A stretch of 64,000 nt of DNA from Rosellinia necatrix (GCA_021209875.1 JAGYVD010000004.1:4873001-4937000), one strand, 5' to 3'; positions 12,234 through 23,196 are shown, counted from the stretch's first letter. Made by a program: numbers and translations. The notes: a model not told the origin generated them from the sequence alone.

Positions 12234-14112
12234 CTAATCTCGTTTCCCATTCCGTATCCTGGCTGATCCCTCGGCGAGTCTCCCGTTGGCAACCCTCCTC
12301 GTGCGTTCCCTCCCTTTTTCTTCTTCTTCTTCTTCTTTCTCTCCTCCCACCTCCCCCTCCTCCTTCCCCTCCCCCTCGTCGTCGCCGTCCATGGCCACGA
12401 CAGTCATGTCCGAGCGGACGCGGAAGCGCCTGCCGCGCCAGTTGACGCCGGTGCCGAGGAAGACGGCCCAGGTCCAGAGCGGCAGGGCCAGGAGCTCGCG
12501 GCCGAGCCAGGCGAGCAGCCACTCGGCGAAGGGGCGGCGCTCGGGGCCGCCGCGGCTGGCGCCGCGGGCGAAGGGCGGGGGTGTGGGCGTCGGCGTCGAC
12601 GCTGAGGCCGGCGTGCAGGCGCAGGAAGACGGCGCGGTCGACGAGCATCCAGAGCGCGACGGCGAGGAGCCAGAGGCGGGCCAGGTCGGGCCAGGTGCCG
12701 GCGAGGCCGAGGGCGTCGCGGGCCCGGGGCAGGGTGGCGAGCCCGAAGGCGAGGTAGAAGCTGCACACGAGGCTCTCGATGCCGTGCTCGACGAGCGTCG
12801 CGGCCAGGACGGTCCACTTGCGCGCGCGCAGCCAGCGGACGCGCCGCGACGCGTACGCCGCCACGGACATGCCGGCCATCGGCTGGATCGCGAGGTCGCC
12901 GTACACGAGCCCGTGGTTCGCGAAGCCCGGGATGGCGGTGCGCCAGAGGAGGTCGCCGATGACGTGGTCCTCGCACATGTAGGAGGAGAAGTGGTCGATG
13001 CCGCGCGGGAGCGGACGGGAAGCGGCGGTAGCGGTGGCGGCGGCGGCGGCGAGGACGGGGTTGCGGGCCGGGTCGGTGGCCAGGTCGAGGTGCGAGAGGC
13101 GGAACATGTTGCTCTTGCCGATGATGCAGGGCGCGATGCCGACGGTGTTGATGGCGCAGTAGAACTTGGCGTGCGTCGTCGCCAGGAACATCTCCTCGAG
13201 CCGGCCGCCGCCGTGGGCCGAGGACCGCGAGAAGACGGACGACGGCACGCCGACGTCCCCGGACCCCGCCGTCCCGCCCGTCACCGACGCGCTCGAGAGC
13301 AGCGCCTGGCCCGAGGCCCCGCGCCGGCTCATGGACGTCACGGTGTCTACGACCAGGGGCAGCTGGTGGACGAACTTGAAGGGCGTCGTGCGCCTGTCGT
13401 CGGGGAGGAAGCCGCACAGCCGGTCGACCATGCGGCCCGCGACGTCCCTGGCGACCCAGATGTTGCAGTCGAGGGGCCAGATGATGTCGCCCTTGGCCTC
13501 GCGGAAGGCGCGGCTCAGGTTGCGGATCTTGGGGTTCGGGCCGATGTTGTTGTTGTTATTGTCTTTGTTATTGGCGTTGCCATTCAGGTGAGGGTCCTCG
13601 GCCTCGACGAAGACCCGGGCGTCGAAATCCGGGAAGTCGGACACCAGCTGGCACAGGACCGGGTAGGCCGGGTCCTGCCTCGACTCGACGCAGAGGTAGA
13701 TGGTCAGCTTGTCGCGCGGGTACGTCTGGTGGAAGACGGAGGCGAGGCATTCGTAGAGGGCGGGCTCGAGGCCCTTGGCCGGGCGGACGATGGTGACATG
13801 GGGGATGGCTTCTTTGGGGAGGGTCGGAGAGACGGGCGGCTTAGGTATGGACGAGTAGTGTCGGAAGCTGCTTGTGGGTGATGTGAGGGCAATCGTTAGA
13901 TGATGTGTCATTCATTGTCCGGCCAGGCGCGGGTAACGTCACTAGGGAGAGGCCGTTGCAAGGTAGTGTAGTACATTTCTACGGCACTCCGGGGTAAATG
14001 AAACAGGCGGGAAGAATGCTTACAGCTTATAGGTGCCCAAGCCTTGGACCAGGATGACGAGACAGCCCCAGAAGAGCCCGATACAGGCCAGCAGGTAGAT
14101 TATTGTGTGCAT
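12234..14112 (-). CDS. Ceramide glucosyltransferase (glucosylceramide synthase, GT21)
   Basis: Transfers glucose from UDP-glucose to ceramide on the Golgi membrane to make glucosylceramide. Exon 1 (14112-14024) encodes an N-terminal membrane anchor (MHTIIYLLACIGLFWGCLVI). A 156-bp intron (13868-14023; GTAAGC, CTAAC branch, CAG) joins it to exon 2 in phase. Family landmarks follow: VRPAKGLEP near residue 57, the DCNIW aspartate motif near 163, CEDHV near 329, and the (Q/R)xxRW signature as RRVRW near 370, then C-terminal membrane helices. After codon 12582 the frame must move by one base, at a five-G run on the + strand (12577-12581), to reach the family-like end (FAEWLLAWLGRELLALPLW) and stop at 12236-12234. 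Without the shift the same region encodes an Arg/Pro-rich tail. The last 50 or so residues are low-complexity and acidic. I am sure of the family. The frame break is probably a sequence error. Confidence 0.9.
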
Positions 14113-15850
14113 TGGATGAGCATAATGCGGGTATGACTAAATCCCTCTTTGTTTTCTTGCTAAGAAGAAAATATTAAAATAAAATAAAATAAAATAAAAT
14201 GAATAAATCAAGTGAAACTAGGATTGAGGTGCGCGAGGTTGGTTGGGTGAGATGGAGAAAACAATGCAGGCTGTAGTTGTAGGTAGGTAGAGGGATGCAA
14301 GAATTATTGGTCGATATCAAGATAAGCGCGGAATAGTTGTCTCTAGTCCAGATAATCAATAACCATTGTGGGAATTAAAGCACGCCGGAGTCGATACGTG
14401 ACATCGAAGAAGAGGTGAGTCCCAGATCAGATCTAACGGACGAGAAACGGAGGCAGAAACGGGGAAAGGAGCGGGAACGGAGATGGGAATATGTATGAGC
14501 TGTGCTATGCTGTGCTATGCTGTGCTGTGCTGTGATGTGCTGTGCTGTAGAGGACATCCCAGGCCTCACAGGTAACACATCGTCATTTTTTTGAGCTGCA
14601 ACAAATTTCGCTAGACGGAATGGTGTCGCTCTCGATCCTCCCGTGTCAGAATCTCGGCTCCTGCCCCACACCGGGCTACGGTTACTTAGTCATGCAGTGT
14701 ATGGGGCAAGTTTGGGTAAGTATACGCGGAATTACTACCTGTAATTTACCATATCATACTATACCGTCAGGGTAGAAAAAGTAGAGAGAAGAGAGAGTAG
14801 AGGAAATGGTCATGTCTGCCGTAATCAATCGTGTAGTGTAGATGAGGGAAATTAGACATTAGTCAGTGTTAAACCGTGCACCTTAATCTACCGTGCCTAT
14901 CATGAAAAAGGTGATCTGATAGATTGAGTCCTGTAGTTATTTCCTATCTATTTGCTTTAAATTATTGGGTTAGATAGTGTACACTACCTAGGTAGGTTAT
15001 GTGGTATAAGCAAAGGTACCTGGGTAGGTAGGCACTTCCCTGCGTACAATGATGTTCCCTGTAACCCTGTTGGGGGTGTACCCGTAAGATTGGTACCGAT
15101 TATCGAATGGAATAATCTAGTGGACTCTTGCCTACCCCACCATCAAGTGGACTCCTACCTAGGTACTGCCCAAGGAGGTAGGGCCGAACACCGAGATTTT
15201 CCCCACACAAAAAGCTCTGCCAGCTTGAGCTCTTTTCATAACTTACTTCTGACAAACATCTACCAGCCACAACCCTCTTTTTTCCTTCCCTCTCTTTCCA
15301 ACCCAGACAGAACAATGCGTTCAATTCGCTCACCCTGTCTCGAAACATGTGAACGATGAGCTAATTGCCCGCTGATAGCCCGGCTTTCTTATTCCTACAT
15401 TCATACTTTATTCCATACCTGTTTTCGTGGTCTATTATCTCTCTCTAACTTTGTAAATCTGCGCTGTCGCTACGACTAGTACAGGTGGTCTCATTGTTAT
15501 CTTTCGACAGTAAGTTTCTGCGTCTTCCCCCCTGGAAGCACATCGGTTCGTAAGACCTGCGAGTGCCATCTGTATGGCTATTTCCCGGTTCTTACGTGGC
15601 TCGTCCGTGGTAGTACCGCAGCGCGCCAAGGATGATTGTATCGCGGTGATGACCAAACTCTTAATTCGGAACTTAGAGATGAAATACTCTCGATGAGTGT
15701 CCAAAAATAGACTACAACGGTATCTGAGCAAGCAAGCAATCAATCCATCTGTCCATATGCCAATTTGTCACATCTTCGGTTGAGACCACAGTGGACAGTA
15801 ACTGACTGATTGTCTAGGTGTCGAAATGAGTCATAGCAATCGTCACAACC
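14113..15850. other. Divergent intergenic region (GCS / SEN2 promoters)
   Basis: Spacer between divergent genes. It contains (AAAAT)n near 14175-14200, a degenerate TGTGC(T/A)(A/G)TGC repeat at 14501-14548, purine-rich tracts, and two exact copies of the palindrome TACCTAGGTA (14985-14994 and 15156-15165). The part nearest SEN2 is pyrimidine-rich, as expected of a 5' leader. No gene seen. Confidence 0.6.
14501..14548. repeat. Short degenerate tandem repeat
   Basis: Repeated TGTGCTATGC / TGTGCTGTGC units in tandem, in non-coding DNA. Confidence 0.8.
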
Positions 15851-17437
15851 ATGACCGAAGAAGAGGATTGCGCGCCCGACGCGCCCCGACCTGAAGTCCA
15901 GACGCACACTAAGACAGGACCCGGCAATAAGCAGGGCAAGTCTGCCGCTAAACCTCAGAAGATCCCTCTTCACCAGATCTATGCCTTGCCCGCCCCCCTG
16001 CGCACCTTCCCCCTACCGAGCTTCTACCCAAACAACCCACTGTCACTTTTTCATGTGCTTTGGGCATGGGCGAGCCAGGTCCTCTCCCCGCCACCAGCGG
16101 AGCCTTCGGTCATCCATCAGGGCTACTGGTCACCTGAGACACAATCAGTACATATCCGAGATCCCAAGTCCATCAGGGCACTCTGGGAGCAGGGCTTTTT
16201 CGGTAAAGGAAACTATAGTCGAAGTGAGCCCAACTGGTTAAAGCGGGAGCAGAGTCGACAGGGCGAAGGCGACAAGAGGGTCTCCGAATTGATCACTACA
16301 CAGAGGCGTGAGGAGCGTAAGATGATGAAGTGGGACCGTGCAAGGAAGGAACAGGATGCTATTCTGAAGACCCGGCTTGAAGAAGCCTGGGTAGCGCCAG
16401 TTGGCCCCAAGGAGCTCCTCGCCTTGCCGAATTCCCTTCGAGATTTGCACGTATCGCTGTCGGGCGAGCTCACCAATGGAGTCTCAACAACCAATGGTCC
16501 TCCTACTCCCGAGCCAAGCCCAAATGGTAACCATGCTGGTAAGGCCGGAACAGTTCCCTTTCCTGTCTTGAATGGTGCCCCTCTCAGCCCCCCTACAACA
16601 CCTATTACGAAACGGGCTACCCCTTCAACAGACGGCATTACCTTAACCCCCAAGCGGAGGAAGAGTGTGCGATTTTCTCCCAATGTGGAGTCAACAACAT
16701 TCCAGCTATTTGACCCGCCTAGTCCTCATCTTGGGTCATCGACCAACAGCAAGGCGCCAAATGGTAATGTAATCAACCAAAACGTATCATTGCCAGAGAT
16801 CATAGACGTGGGCTCCGTAAAGGTTTCGTCTCCAAACTCTACTCAGACCTCTTCTCCAAGCCAAGGCGGCTCACCAGAGCCTGCAGACAGGGAGCACCTT
16901 CAACTAAGTCCAGAAGAAGCCTTCTACCTCGTGTTCGCTCTTGGGGCTCTATCTGTCATAGATCCCATCACTAGCAGTGCGTTGACCACGCAAGAATTAT
17001 TTCAAACATTCCGTCAACTGTCATACAGCCCTTCAAGTACCACATTATTACGCCCGGATGACCCCTTTCTCGTACAGTACGCAGTCTACCACCATTTTCG
17101 CTCATTAGGCTGGGTTCCTAGATCTGGTATCAAATTCGGAGTGGACTGGTTATTGTATATGGGCGGGCCTGTTTTTTCACACGCTGAATTCGCCGTCACG
17201 GTCCTGCCCGCGTACACCCATCCCTATTGGAAATCTCATGGTCATCCACCTCAAAACAGATCATGGCATTGGCTGCACTCGGTAAATCGAGTACAAAGCC
17301 ATGCTTTGAAGACCATGGTGCTTGTATATGTGGACATACCGCCCCCCTCCCAGCCTTCGGATCCGTCAACTTTGCTGAAAGGGTACAAGATTCGCGAGTT
17401 TTTGATGAAGCGCTGGCTCAGTAACCGTAGTAGATAA
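15851..17437 (+). CDS. SEN2: tRNA-splicing endonuclease subunit Sen2
   Basis: Catalytic subunit of the tRNA-splicing endonuclease; Sen2 cuts the 5' splice site of intron-containing pre-tRNAs. It is a single-exon frame of 528 residues with an ATG in the first clear position. The N-terminus has a family-like HxIYALPAPLRTFPLPSFYP segment. Next comes the conserved block containing GYWSPETQSVHI, RDPKSIRALWEQGFFGKG and SEPNWLKRE. A disordered Ser/Pro linker runs from about residue 190 to 345. The C-terminal nuclease fold has YHHFRSLGWVPRSGIKFG and the catalytic triad Tyr436 (GVDWLLY), His444 (FSHAEF) and Lys487 (HALKTMVLVYV). The length suits fungal Sen2. It is intact and tail-to-tail with the MFS gene, 281 bp apart. 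Confidence 0.95.
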   Translation: MTEEEDCAPDAPRPEVQTHTKTGPGNKQGKSAAKPQKIPLHQIYALPAPLRTFPLPSFYPNNPLSLFHVLWAWASQVLSPPPAEPSVIHQGYWSPETQSVHIRDPKSIRALWEQGFFGKGNYSRSEPNWLKREQSRQGEGDKRVSELITTQRREERKMMKWDRARKEQDAILKTRLEEAWVAPVGPKELLALPNSLRDLHVSLSGELTNGVSTTNGPPTPEPSPNGNHAGKAGTVPFPVLNGAPLSPPTTPITKRATPSTDGITLTPKRRKSVRFSPNVESTTFQLFDPPSPHLGSSTNSKAPNGNVINQNVSLPEIIDVGSVKVSSPNSTQTSSPSQGGSPEPADREHLQLSPEEAFYLVFALGALSVIDPITSSALTTQELFQTFRQLSYSPSSTTLLRPDDPFLVQYAVYHHFRSLGWVPRSGIKFGVDWLLYMGGPVFSHAEFAVTVLPAYTHPYWKSHGHPPQNRSWHWLHSVNRVQSHALKTMVLVYVDIPPPSQPSDPSTLLKGYKIREFLMKRWLSNRSR

Positions 17438-17718
17438 AAAGACCAGTCATGTACGATGATTTAGAATAGATAGGTGTGCTGTGGGGAGATGTTCTGAATA
17501 TGATTCAGGATTTCATCTCGGTGGAGTATCACACTGGCAGGTACGATAAGAGATCAATACAAATCCAATACTCAGAACGCACAATATGTCAGGAATATGC
17601 TCTTAGTATAACAAGACTTTAGCCATCATCATTGTCTATGGCGTGGCCAATTTATAGGAATGCCGTAGTCTATACTATGTACGGATGAACTCTGATGCCT
17701 CCATGCCGGCTCTTTTCC

Positions 17719-19320
17719 TCATCTAACCGTGTCATCGGAATCGCCCTCGCGGTTTACTTCGTCGGTATATCTATCCGCCCCGTTTACGAGCGACCGCTTC
17801 TCGCTAGTTTCCGGTAGCAACCTCGTGGAGATGGTAAACCCCACTCCAAGAAGAGCCAGGACGACCCAGATGAAGTACCCGTACAAGAATTGATTCCTGG
17901 CTCCGATGGCGAACAAGCTGGCAAACAATGCTGGACAGAATGACCGCAAGCCGCTGGACAGTGTCAAGGCAAGCGCGTTCAGCGTACCCAGCGTCTCGTG
18001 CGAGGGCGAGACATCGTTGAGCGCCAGCTGCACGGCGGTGAACGACATGCTAACGCCAGTGCCGAGGGCCAGCATGATCGGGGCCAGGGTCCAGAAGACG
18101 GCCTCGCCGCCCTCGGTATGCGGGCGCAGGATCAGGTTGTACAGGGGCATGGAGCCGAGGAAGAAAGGGTAGGCGGTCCCGCAGAGGCGCATGACGCCGT
18201 TGGTGCCGATGCGGCGCTGCAGGCGCAGGAAGACGACGAGGAGCCAGACGGCCTGCGAGAGGCCGGTGAGGCCCATGAACAGCGAGATCTGCAGCGGCGC
18301 GAACCCGAGCCCGCCGAGGTCGACCGAGGTGGCCCAGAACACGGGCACGACGGCCGTGTACGCGAACGCGAGCATGGCGACGTGGCCGTAGTTGTACAGC
18401 ACGGCGCCGACGCCGGGGGCCCTGAGCAGCTCCCAGGTCGAGATGGGAGGCGACCCGCCCGCCGCGCCGTCGCCGTCGGCGCTGCCGCCGTCCTCCTTGC
18501 CATCGCAGCGGAGCGTCTCCTCGATGAAGAGGGCGCTGACGACGACGGCGGAGAGGCCGATGAGCCCGACGACGATGGACGAGAGGGCGTAGGGGTAGGC
18601 CTCGAAGAACCAGACGCCGCCGAACCAGGCCGGGTACTGGCCGGCGGGGTCGGCGAGGGTGCCGCCGAGGAGGGGGCCGGCGAAGATGCCGAGGTTGCCG
18701 GCGACGGCGAACCAGGAGAAGGCCCGGGCCTGGGTGTGGCGGGTGGCGTGCTCGGAGATCATGGTGCGGACGGTGACGATGCTGCCGGCGAAGACGCCGG
18801 CGGCGCACCGGAACAGCACCATCTGCCCGATGGTCCTGGCGAAGCCGAAGAGCGAGGTGCACAGCGCGATGCCCAGGAGCGAGGAGACGAGCACGGGCTT
18901 GCGGCCGACGCGGTCGGCGGCCCGGCCCCAGGCCACCATGACGACCATCTGCGTCAGCGAGAACAGCGACTCGATCAGGCCCGAGTAGAAGCCCATGTCC
19001 GCCTCCGCCAGGTCCCCGTTCTCCCGCACCATCTGGTTGACGTACGGGAAGATGGAGAAGAAGGCGATCGGCTCCAGCAGCCGCGCGTAGCAGAGCAGCA
19101 GGATCTGCCGCCGCGGCAGCGGCCTGGCGTCCGGGTCCCGGTCGGACGAAGGGTCGGAGCCGGGCGCGGGAGCGGGAGCGGGAGTGGCGAGGGCGGCCTC
19201 CGCGCTCGCCGGATCGGCTGCCGGGACGATGGGCGAGAGCGAGGCCGCTAGCAGCGGCGTCGTCTCCGTCGTCGCGGCATCTTCGCCCTCGTGGCCCGTC
19301 CTGCGATTCTCATTCGTCAT
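17719..19320 (-). CDS. Major facilitator superfamily transporter (DHA1-like)
   Basis: Intronless, 533 residues. The first 75 or so residues form a Ser/Ala/Pro/Asp-rich cytosolic tail containing TTPLLAASL. About 12 hydrophobic segments follow. The loop between helices 2 and 3 carries MFS motif A as GRAADRVGRKPVLVSSLLG, and a later segment contains AGNLGIFAGPLLGGTLADP, typical of the drug:H+ antiporter (DHA1)/zinc-induced-facilitator-like group. A Gly/Asp-rich cytosolic loop separates the two six-helix halves. Codons are strongly G/C-ending, which creates long antisense open frames that are not genes. Substrate is unknown. It sits at the left edge of the accessory region but is separated from it by 668 bp, so membership in that cluster is uncertain. 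Confidence 0.92.
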   Translation of the reverse strand: MTNENRRTGHEGEDAATTETTPLLAASLSPIVPAADPASAEAALATPAPAPAPGSDPSSDRDPDARPLPRRQILLLCYARLLEPIAFFSIFPYVNQMVRENGDLAEADMGFYSGLIESLFSLTQMVVMVAWGRAADRVGRKPVLVSSLLGIALCTSLFGFARTIGQMVLFRCAAGVFAGSIVTVRTMISEHATRHTQARAFSWFAVAGNLGIFAGPLLGGTLADPAGQYPAWFGGVWFFEAYPYALSSIVVGLIGLSAVVVSALFIEETLRCDGKEDGGSADGDGAAGGSPPISTWELLRAPGVGAVLYNYGHVAMLAFAYTAVVPVFWATSVDLGGLGFAPLQISLFMGLTGLSQAVWLLVVFLRLQRRIGTNGVMRLCGTAYPFFLGSMPLYNLILRPHTEGGEAVFWTLAPIMLALGTGVSMSFTAVQLALNDVSPSHETLGTLNALALTLSSGLRSFCPALFASLFAIGARNQFLYGYFIWVVLALLGVGFTISTRLLPETSEKRSLVNGADRYTDEVNREGDSDDTVR

Positions 19321-19988
19321 GATGGAGATGGAGGACTTGTGGATTGGCGATCTTTACCCAGACAGATGAAAAGCGATCCTGTTAAAAAAAAAATTAAAAT
19401 AAAAAAATTAAAAGTATTATATAGTTACACGATACTTACTGGATGCTATTCATCGCCAATTCCTATTTGCTTTTTTTTTTTTCAACGCAAAATGCGTCTC
19501 GCCGTGCCTGCCTGAATCAAGTCTCAATGGACACAAATTGGTGATTGAAGTTTCCATGTTTTTATATGGAGCGCGCGTCCATGTTCCTTCCTTAGTCAGA
19601 CGGATGGATGCTGGGTTGGGTCTAGGTTAGGCCGGTTGACCGGTTGACCGGGTGCCCCGAACCCCCCTCCCGGAAATAGTCGGGGCTTACCTCAAAACAG
19701 GCCCTTGTAAGGAACGTTTCCAGCTAGGTATGTATGTGAATCTAGATGCCGTAGGAATAAATGATGTGCTTCAATACTTCTTATCTTCACATGGAGAATC
19801 ATACGAGAGCCGGAAAGACGCTCTGAGTGGCCCCTTCGATAGCCTCCGATGTAGGGGGGTTTTTTTTTTTCTTTCAAAACCGTAGAATTACAAATATTCA
19901 CGACCACTAATTCATTATACTATCTAAACTAGATAGCTACACCACAATCTGACACGTCTTAAACTTATCGTAATCTACCAAAGCCAGG
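19321..19988. other. Intergenic spacer with homopolymers
   Basis: Promoter side of the MFS gene and 3' side of the HIBDH-like gene. It contains A/T-rich tracts, poly-T near 19471-19482 and 19860-19871, and a short GGTTGACC duplication near 19631-19650. No gene seen. Confidence 0.7.
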
Positions 19989-20697
19989 TTAGGATGGAGG
20001 CGCCGTCTCCGACTCGTTCAGCCACTTATACACGACCCTAGCGTCCTTCCCCCTATACCTCTCGTCGGCCATGGCCTCGCGGAAGGCGGCGAGCGTGGGC
20101 GCGTCCAGGACGGTCCGGGCGCCGACGCTCCGGGCGAGGGCGGCGCCCATGGCCAGGACCTTGGCGCACAGCTCGATGCGGAAGCCGCCGGCGTAGCCGC
20201 GGCTGCTCGGGACGCCCGGCTGGACGCCCGGCACGGGGTTGCTGCGGCTCGTGACCCAGCACTGGCCGCCGCTCGCGTTGATGACGTCCGTCAGCAGCCG
20301 CACGTCCAGCCCGGCCTTGGCCCCGATGTTGAGCGCCTCCGACGCCGCCAGCGACGTGATCGCGCTCAGGTAGTTGTTGATCACCTTGAACGCCGTCCCC
20401 GACCCCACGTCCCCGCACAGGAAGATCCCCCCCCCTCCTCCCCCATGTGTCGCAGGTGCGACTTCACGAGCGGGAACACCGCGTCGGAGACGCTCGCCGG
20501 GCAGCCCGCCATGAACGTGAGGGTACCGGCCTCGGCGCCCATCGGCCCGCCCGAGACCGGCGCGTCCACGAAGGTCAGCGTGTTGGAGAGTGTCGAGGCG
20601 CTGAGCTCTTGCGTGGCGAGGGCCACGGAGAAGATCGTGTCTGTCTCGATCGTCCCGCACTCCATGATCAGCTTGGGTGACGGGGGGGCCTGGTTCT

Positions 20698-20732
<35 letters not shown>

Positions 20733-21135
20733 GCCGGCGAGGATGCCGGTGTTCGGGTCCAGGTAGACGGATTTGACGGCGTCTGAGCCGGGGAGCATGG
20801 TGATGACGGTGTCCTTAGATATTATTGTAAGTAAGTATCACGCCCTGTCGAGACGGATGAGGGGGCCTTTACGGCTGCTTTTATCGCCTTAAATCCATTC
20901 GCCACGACTCCCACAGCCGCTTGCCCCTTACTTTCTGCCATGAAGCGGTCTACTGCTTCGGTGTTCACGTCGCATATAAGTAATGTCTTCTCTGGACCCA
21001 GACCTGAACGGAGGTTCTTCGCCATCGGATACCCCATCACCCCCAGCCCTGGAATGAATTCTTAGTTTTGGCATCACTCTTTCCTGAATGGGTTTGCTGA
21101 CCGATAAAGGCGACTGTGTCTGCGGGAGAAGACAT
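19989..21135 (-). CDS. 3-hydroxyisobutyrate dehydrogenase-like beta-hydroxyacid dehydrogenase (frame-disrupted)
   Basis: NAD(P)-dependent oxidation of a beta-hydroxyacid; the exact substrate is unknown. Exon 1 21135-21102 and exon 2 21048-20873 are joined by a 53-bp intron, creating the GLGVMG dinucleotide-binding loop (residues 12-17). A 59-bp intron (20814-20872) leads to exon 3, starting DTVITMLPGSDAVK. Family motifs are DAPVSGGPMGAEAGTL (substrate loop) and GSGTAFKVINNYL with the catalytic Lys. Exon 3 carries a CAG-repeat poly-Ala stretch, then needs one base skipped in a seven-G run (+ strand 20682-20688) and one base gained at a nine-C run (20427-20435) to keep the family frame. The last segment is read in the original frame to the stop at 19989. 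It is either a pseudogene or a sequence with two homopolymer errors. The paired, compensating shifts and intact motifs favour errors. Confidence 0.85.
20702..20732. repeat. (GCT/CAG)n repeat inside the HIBDH-like gene
   Basis: About ten CTG units on the + strand, read on the - strand as a poly-alanine stretch between the LDPNTGILAG segment and the LIMECGTIE segment. This is an expansion inside a normally compact domain. Confidence 0.9.
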
Positions 21136-21887
21136 AGTGATTGTTTATTCAATTGTTTACACGTATTAGTGCAATATCAAGTACAGTATCTGATAAAGCC
21201 AATAATGTCCACCGTGGTCTTAGACGAGAAACATGAAAACAGTTCTGCTCCAGTTCACACTTCGTAATGTTTAAGACTACTTAGAGCCTATACGCTTAAC
21301 ATCTCGCTATTTCACAGCATGTAATCACCCGCAGTACAATGACGAGATAGATGCAATGTTCAAGTCGCACCATATGCAACACTCCAACTACTACCCATCA
21401 ATCAACCGGTGACTATAACAGGTATCAATAACCCCTTCACCTATCGAGGGGGGGTCGCGATCCCCGAATACCGTTGAACTCCTATACACCATCAACTGCC
21501 GCGACTTGGAGACTCAATACTCCCCCCCCCCCTCCCCTCCCTCCCTCCCGCTCATGACGGCCCCAGCCGTCCACGTGTACATACATGAAACCTTTGCCGG
21601 GAAAGCAAGAAAAGGTGTGCGTGCCAATGATGATTGCACCGGCACTACCTCCATTATAGGCTAACCGCGACGCGTCCTCGGGGTCAGAGTTCGTAACTAC
21701 GTACGTGTGTGTACGTATGTAGGTATGTATGTATGTATGTATGTATGTAATGTATGTAATGTAATGTAAAGTAAAGTGATGTACCCCAACTACACAGCAC
21801 AACACCACTCGACCGTCCACTGCGAGCCTATCCAGCTTATCCAGCCTACACACCTATACCCAGACCTAAGCAGTCATCTACAGCTAT
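21136..21887. other. Intergenic spacer
   Basis: Lies between the start of the HIBDH-like gene and the stop of the MBL gene (both - strand). It contains a poly-C run near 21523-21532 and a (GTAT)n run near 21719-21760. No gene seen. It should contain the HIBDH-like promoter. Confidence 0.7.
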
Positions 21888-23196
21888 CTAGAGCTTACCC
21901 GGCCAGAAGCGCCTGCGATTCCGCTCCCTCCAGCCCCGGTCATGCGCGAGCACGACCTCGACCTCGGACCCCTCTGCGCGCAGCTTCTCGACAGCCGCGC
22001 CGATGTCGGCCAGCGTGGCCTTCGCGAGCGCCGTGTCGACGTGGATGCTCCTGACGCCGTCGCGGCCGCGGTGGTCCTCCCACTCGGCGATCTCCTCCTT
22101 CTTTTCCTTCTCCTTCTCCTTCTCCCCCTCATTCCCTCCGCTAGAACCGCCGCCGCCGCTGCCGCTGCCGCTGCCACTGGAGCTGCCGCTTAGGATCCCG
22201 GGCGAGTGGCACGCGTCCCCGGCCAGGTACACGTAGCGCGCCGCGCCGGTGCGCGCGAGCACGTTCACGTGCCCGTACACGTGCCCCGGGCTGTCGACGA
22301 CGTGCACGCTGCCGTCGCCGAAGACGTCGATCGCGCGCGGGAACCCGGCCGCCGGGCGCCACGCCCACGCCTCCGCGCCGGGGGGTAGCCTCGCCTCCGT
22401 GTCGGCGGGCGTGGGCGTGTGAGCCGGGGTGTTCGGCCCCGCGTAGTACTCGTCGAAGGCGTCGCCATCGCCGTCGTCGTGGTCACGAGAAGTAGCGCGC
22501 GGCGGAGGCGGAAGCTCGACGGTCCGCGACGCGGGCAGCTCGTCGGCGCGGAACTCCGAGGCCGGGTTGAAGGGCGCGGCGCCGCGGCGCAGGAGCGCCC
22601 GCGTGCCGGACCCGACGAGGAAGGTCGCGCGCGCGAAGTCGGCCGGCGTGCCGATGTGGTCCCAGTGCACGTGGCTCGGGATCACGAAGTCGACCTCCGC
22701 CGCCGGGTCGAGGAGCGGTTTGTGCCTACCCTCGCCCTCGCCCTCGCCCTCGCCGTTCGCGCCCCCGCGCAGGCTCGCGGCGCAGTCCGGGTCCGTGACG
22801 ACGGGCCGCCGCTCGGCGATCTGCGCCTGCTGCGCGGCCGTGTAGCCCGCCAGGTCGCGCTTGATGCCCAGGTCGAAGACGAGGTTGGTCGTGGCCCCGC
22901 CGCGCGAGGAGGGCGGCGCCGAGGGGTGCTGGATCAGGAAGGAGAGCGATGGTATTGTCGTGCGGGTTTCGGGGTCCGCGCCGGCGACGAAGAAACAATC
23001 TGGGATTGTTACTGGGAGGCTTGAAGTTAGTTGCTGGCATTATCTGTGCAATGCAATGTGGAAATATGCAGAGAACGGGAAAGGGCCCCGAGACATGACT
23101 ACGGGGGACAAAATATGGTGATGAAGACAACCTACAATGTCCAGCATCGAGGGCCGAAACGGTTACGTAGACGGGTTCTCCGGGTTTAGTAGTCAT
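21888..23196 (-). CDS. Metallo-beta-lactamase-fold hydrolase, lactonase-like (copy 1)
   Basis: Predicted two-metal hydrolase of the metallo-beta-lactamase superfamily, in the group containing N-acyl-homoserine-lactone lactonases; the true substrate is unknown. Exon 1 is 23196-23136. A 136-bp intron (23000-23135; GTAGGT, CTAAC branch, CAG) leads in phase to exon 2 (22999-21888). The product is about 390 residues. Metal ligands are HxHxDH as HVHWDH (residues 130-135), the His of DSPGHVYGH, the Asp of YLAGDACH and the His of VVLAHDRGW. Two low-complexity insertions look recent: a Glu-Gly run before the HxHxDH motif and a Ser/Gly then Lys/Glu tract after DACHSPGIL. It is intact. It shares a 581-bp divergent promoter with the ADH gene and is a diverged paralogue of the gene at 29880-30978. 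Confidence 0.9.

Noticed and set aside
12286..13881. 531-residue + strand open frame opposite ceramide glucosyltransferase
   Set aside because: Composition is Gly/Asp/Glu/Arg/Val-rich as expected for the antisense of a G/C-ending gene; no domain motifs, while the - strand carries GT21 motifs.
14501..14548. Repeat array resembling a CRISPR
   Set aside because: Units are about 10 bp, directly adjacent and degenerate, with no unique spacers; this is a eukaryotic simple repeat.
17998..19251. 417-residue + strand open frame opposite the MFS transporter
   Set aside because: Antisense shadow of a GC-rich gene; highly biased charged composition and no motifs.
22419..23024. 201-residue + strand open frame opposite MBL copy 1
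   Set aside because: Antisense shadow; the - strand has the complete metal-ligand set.
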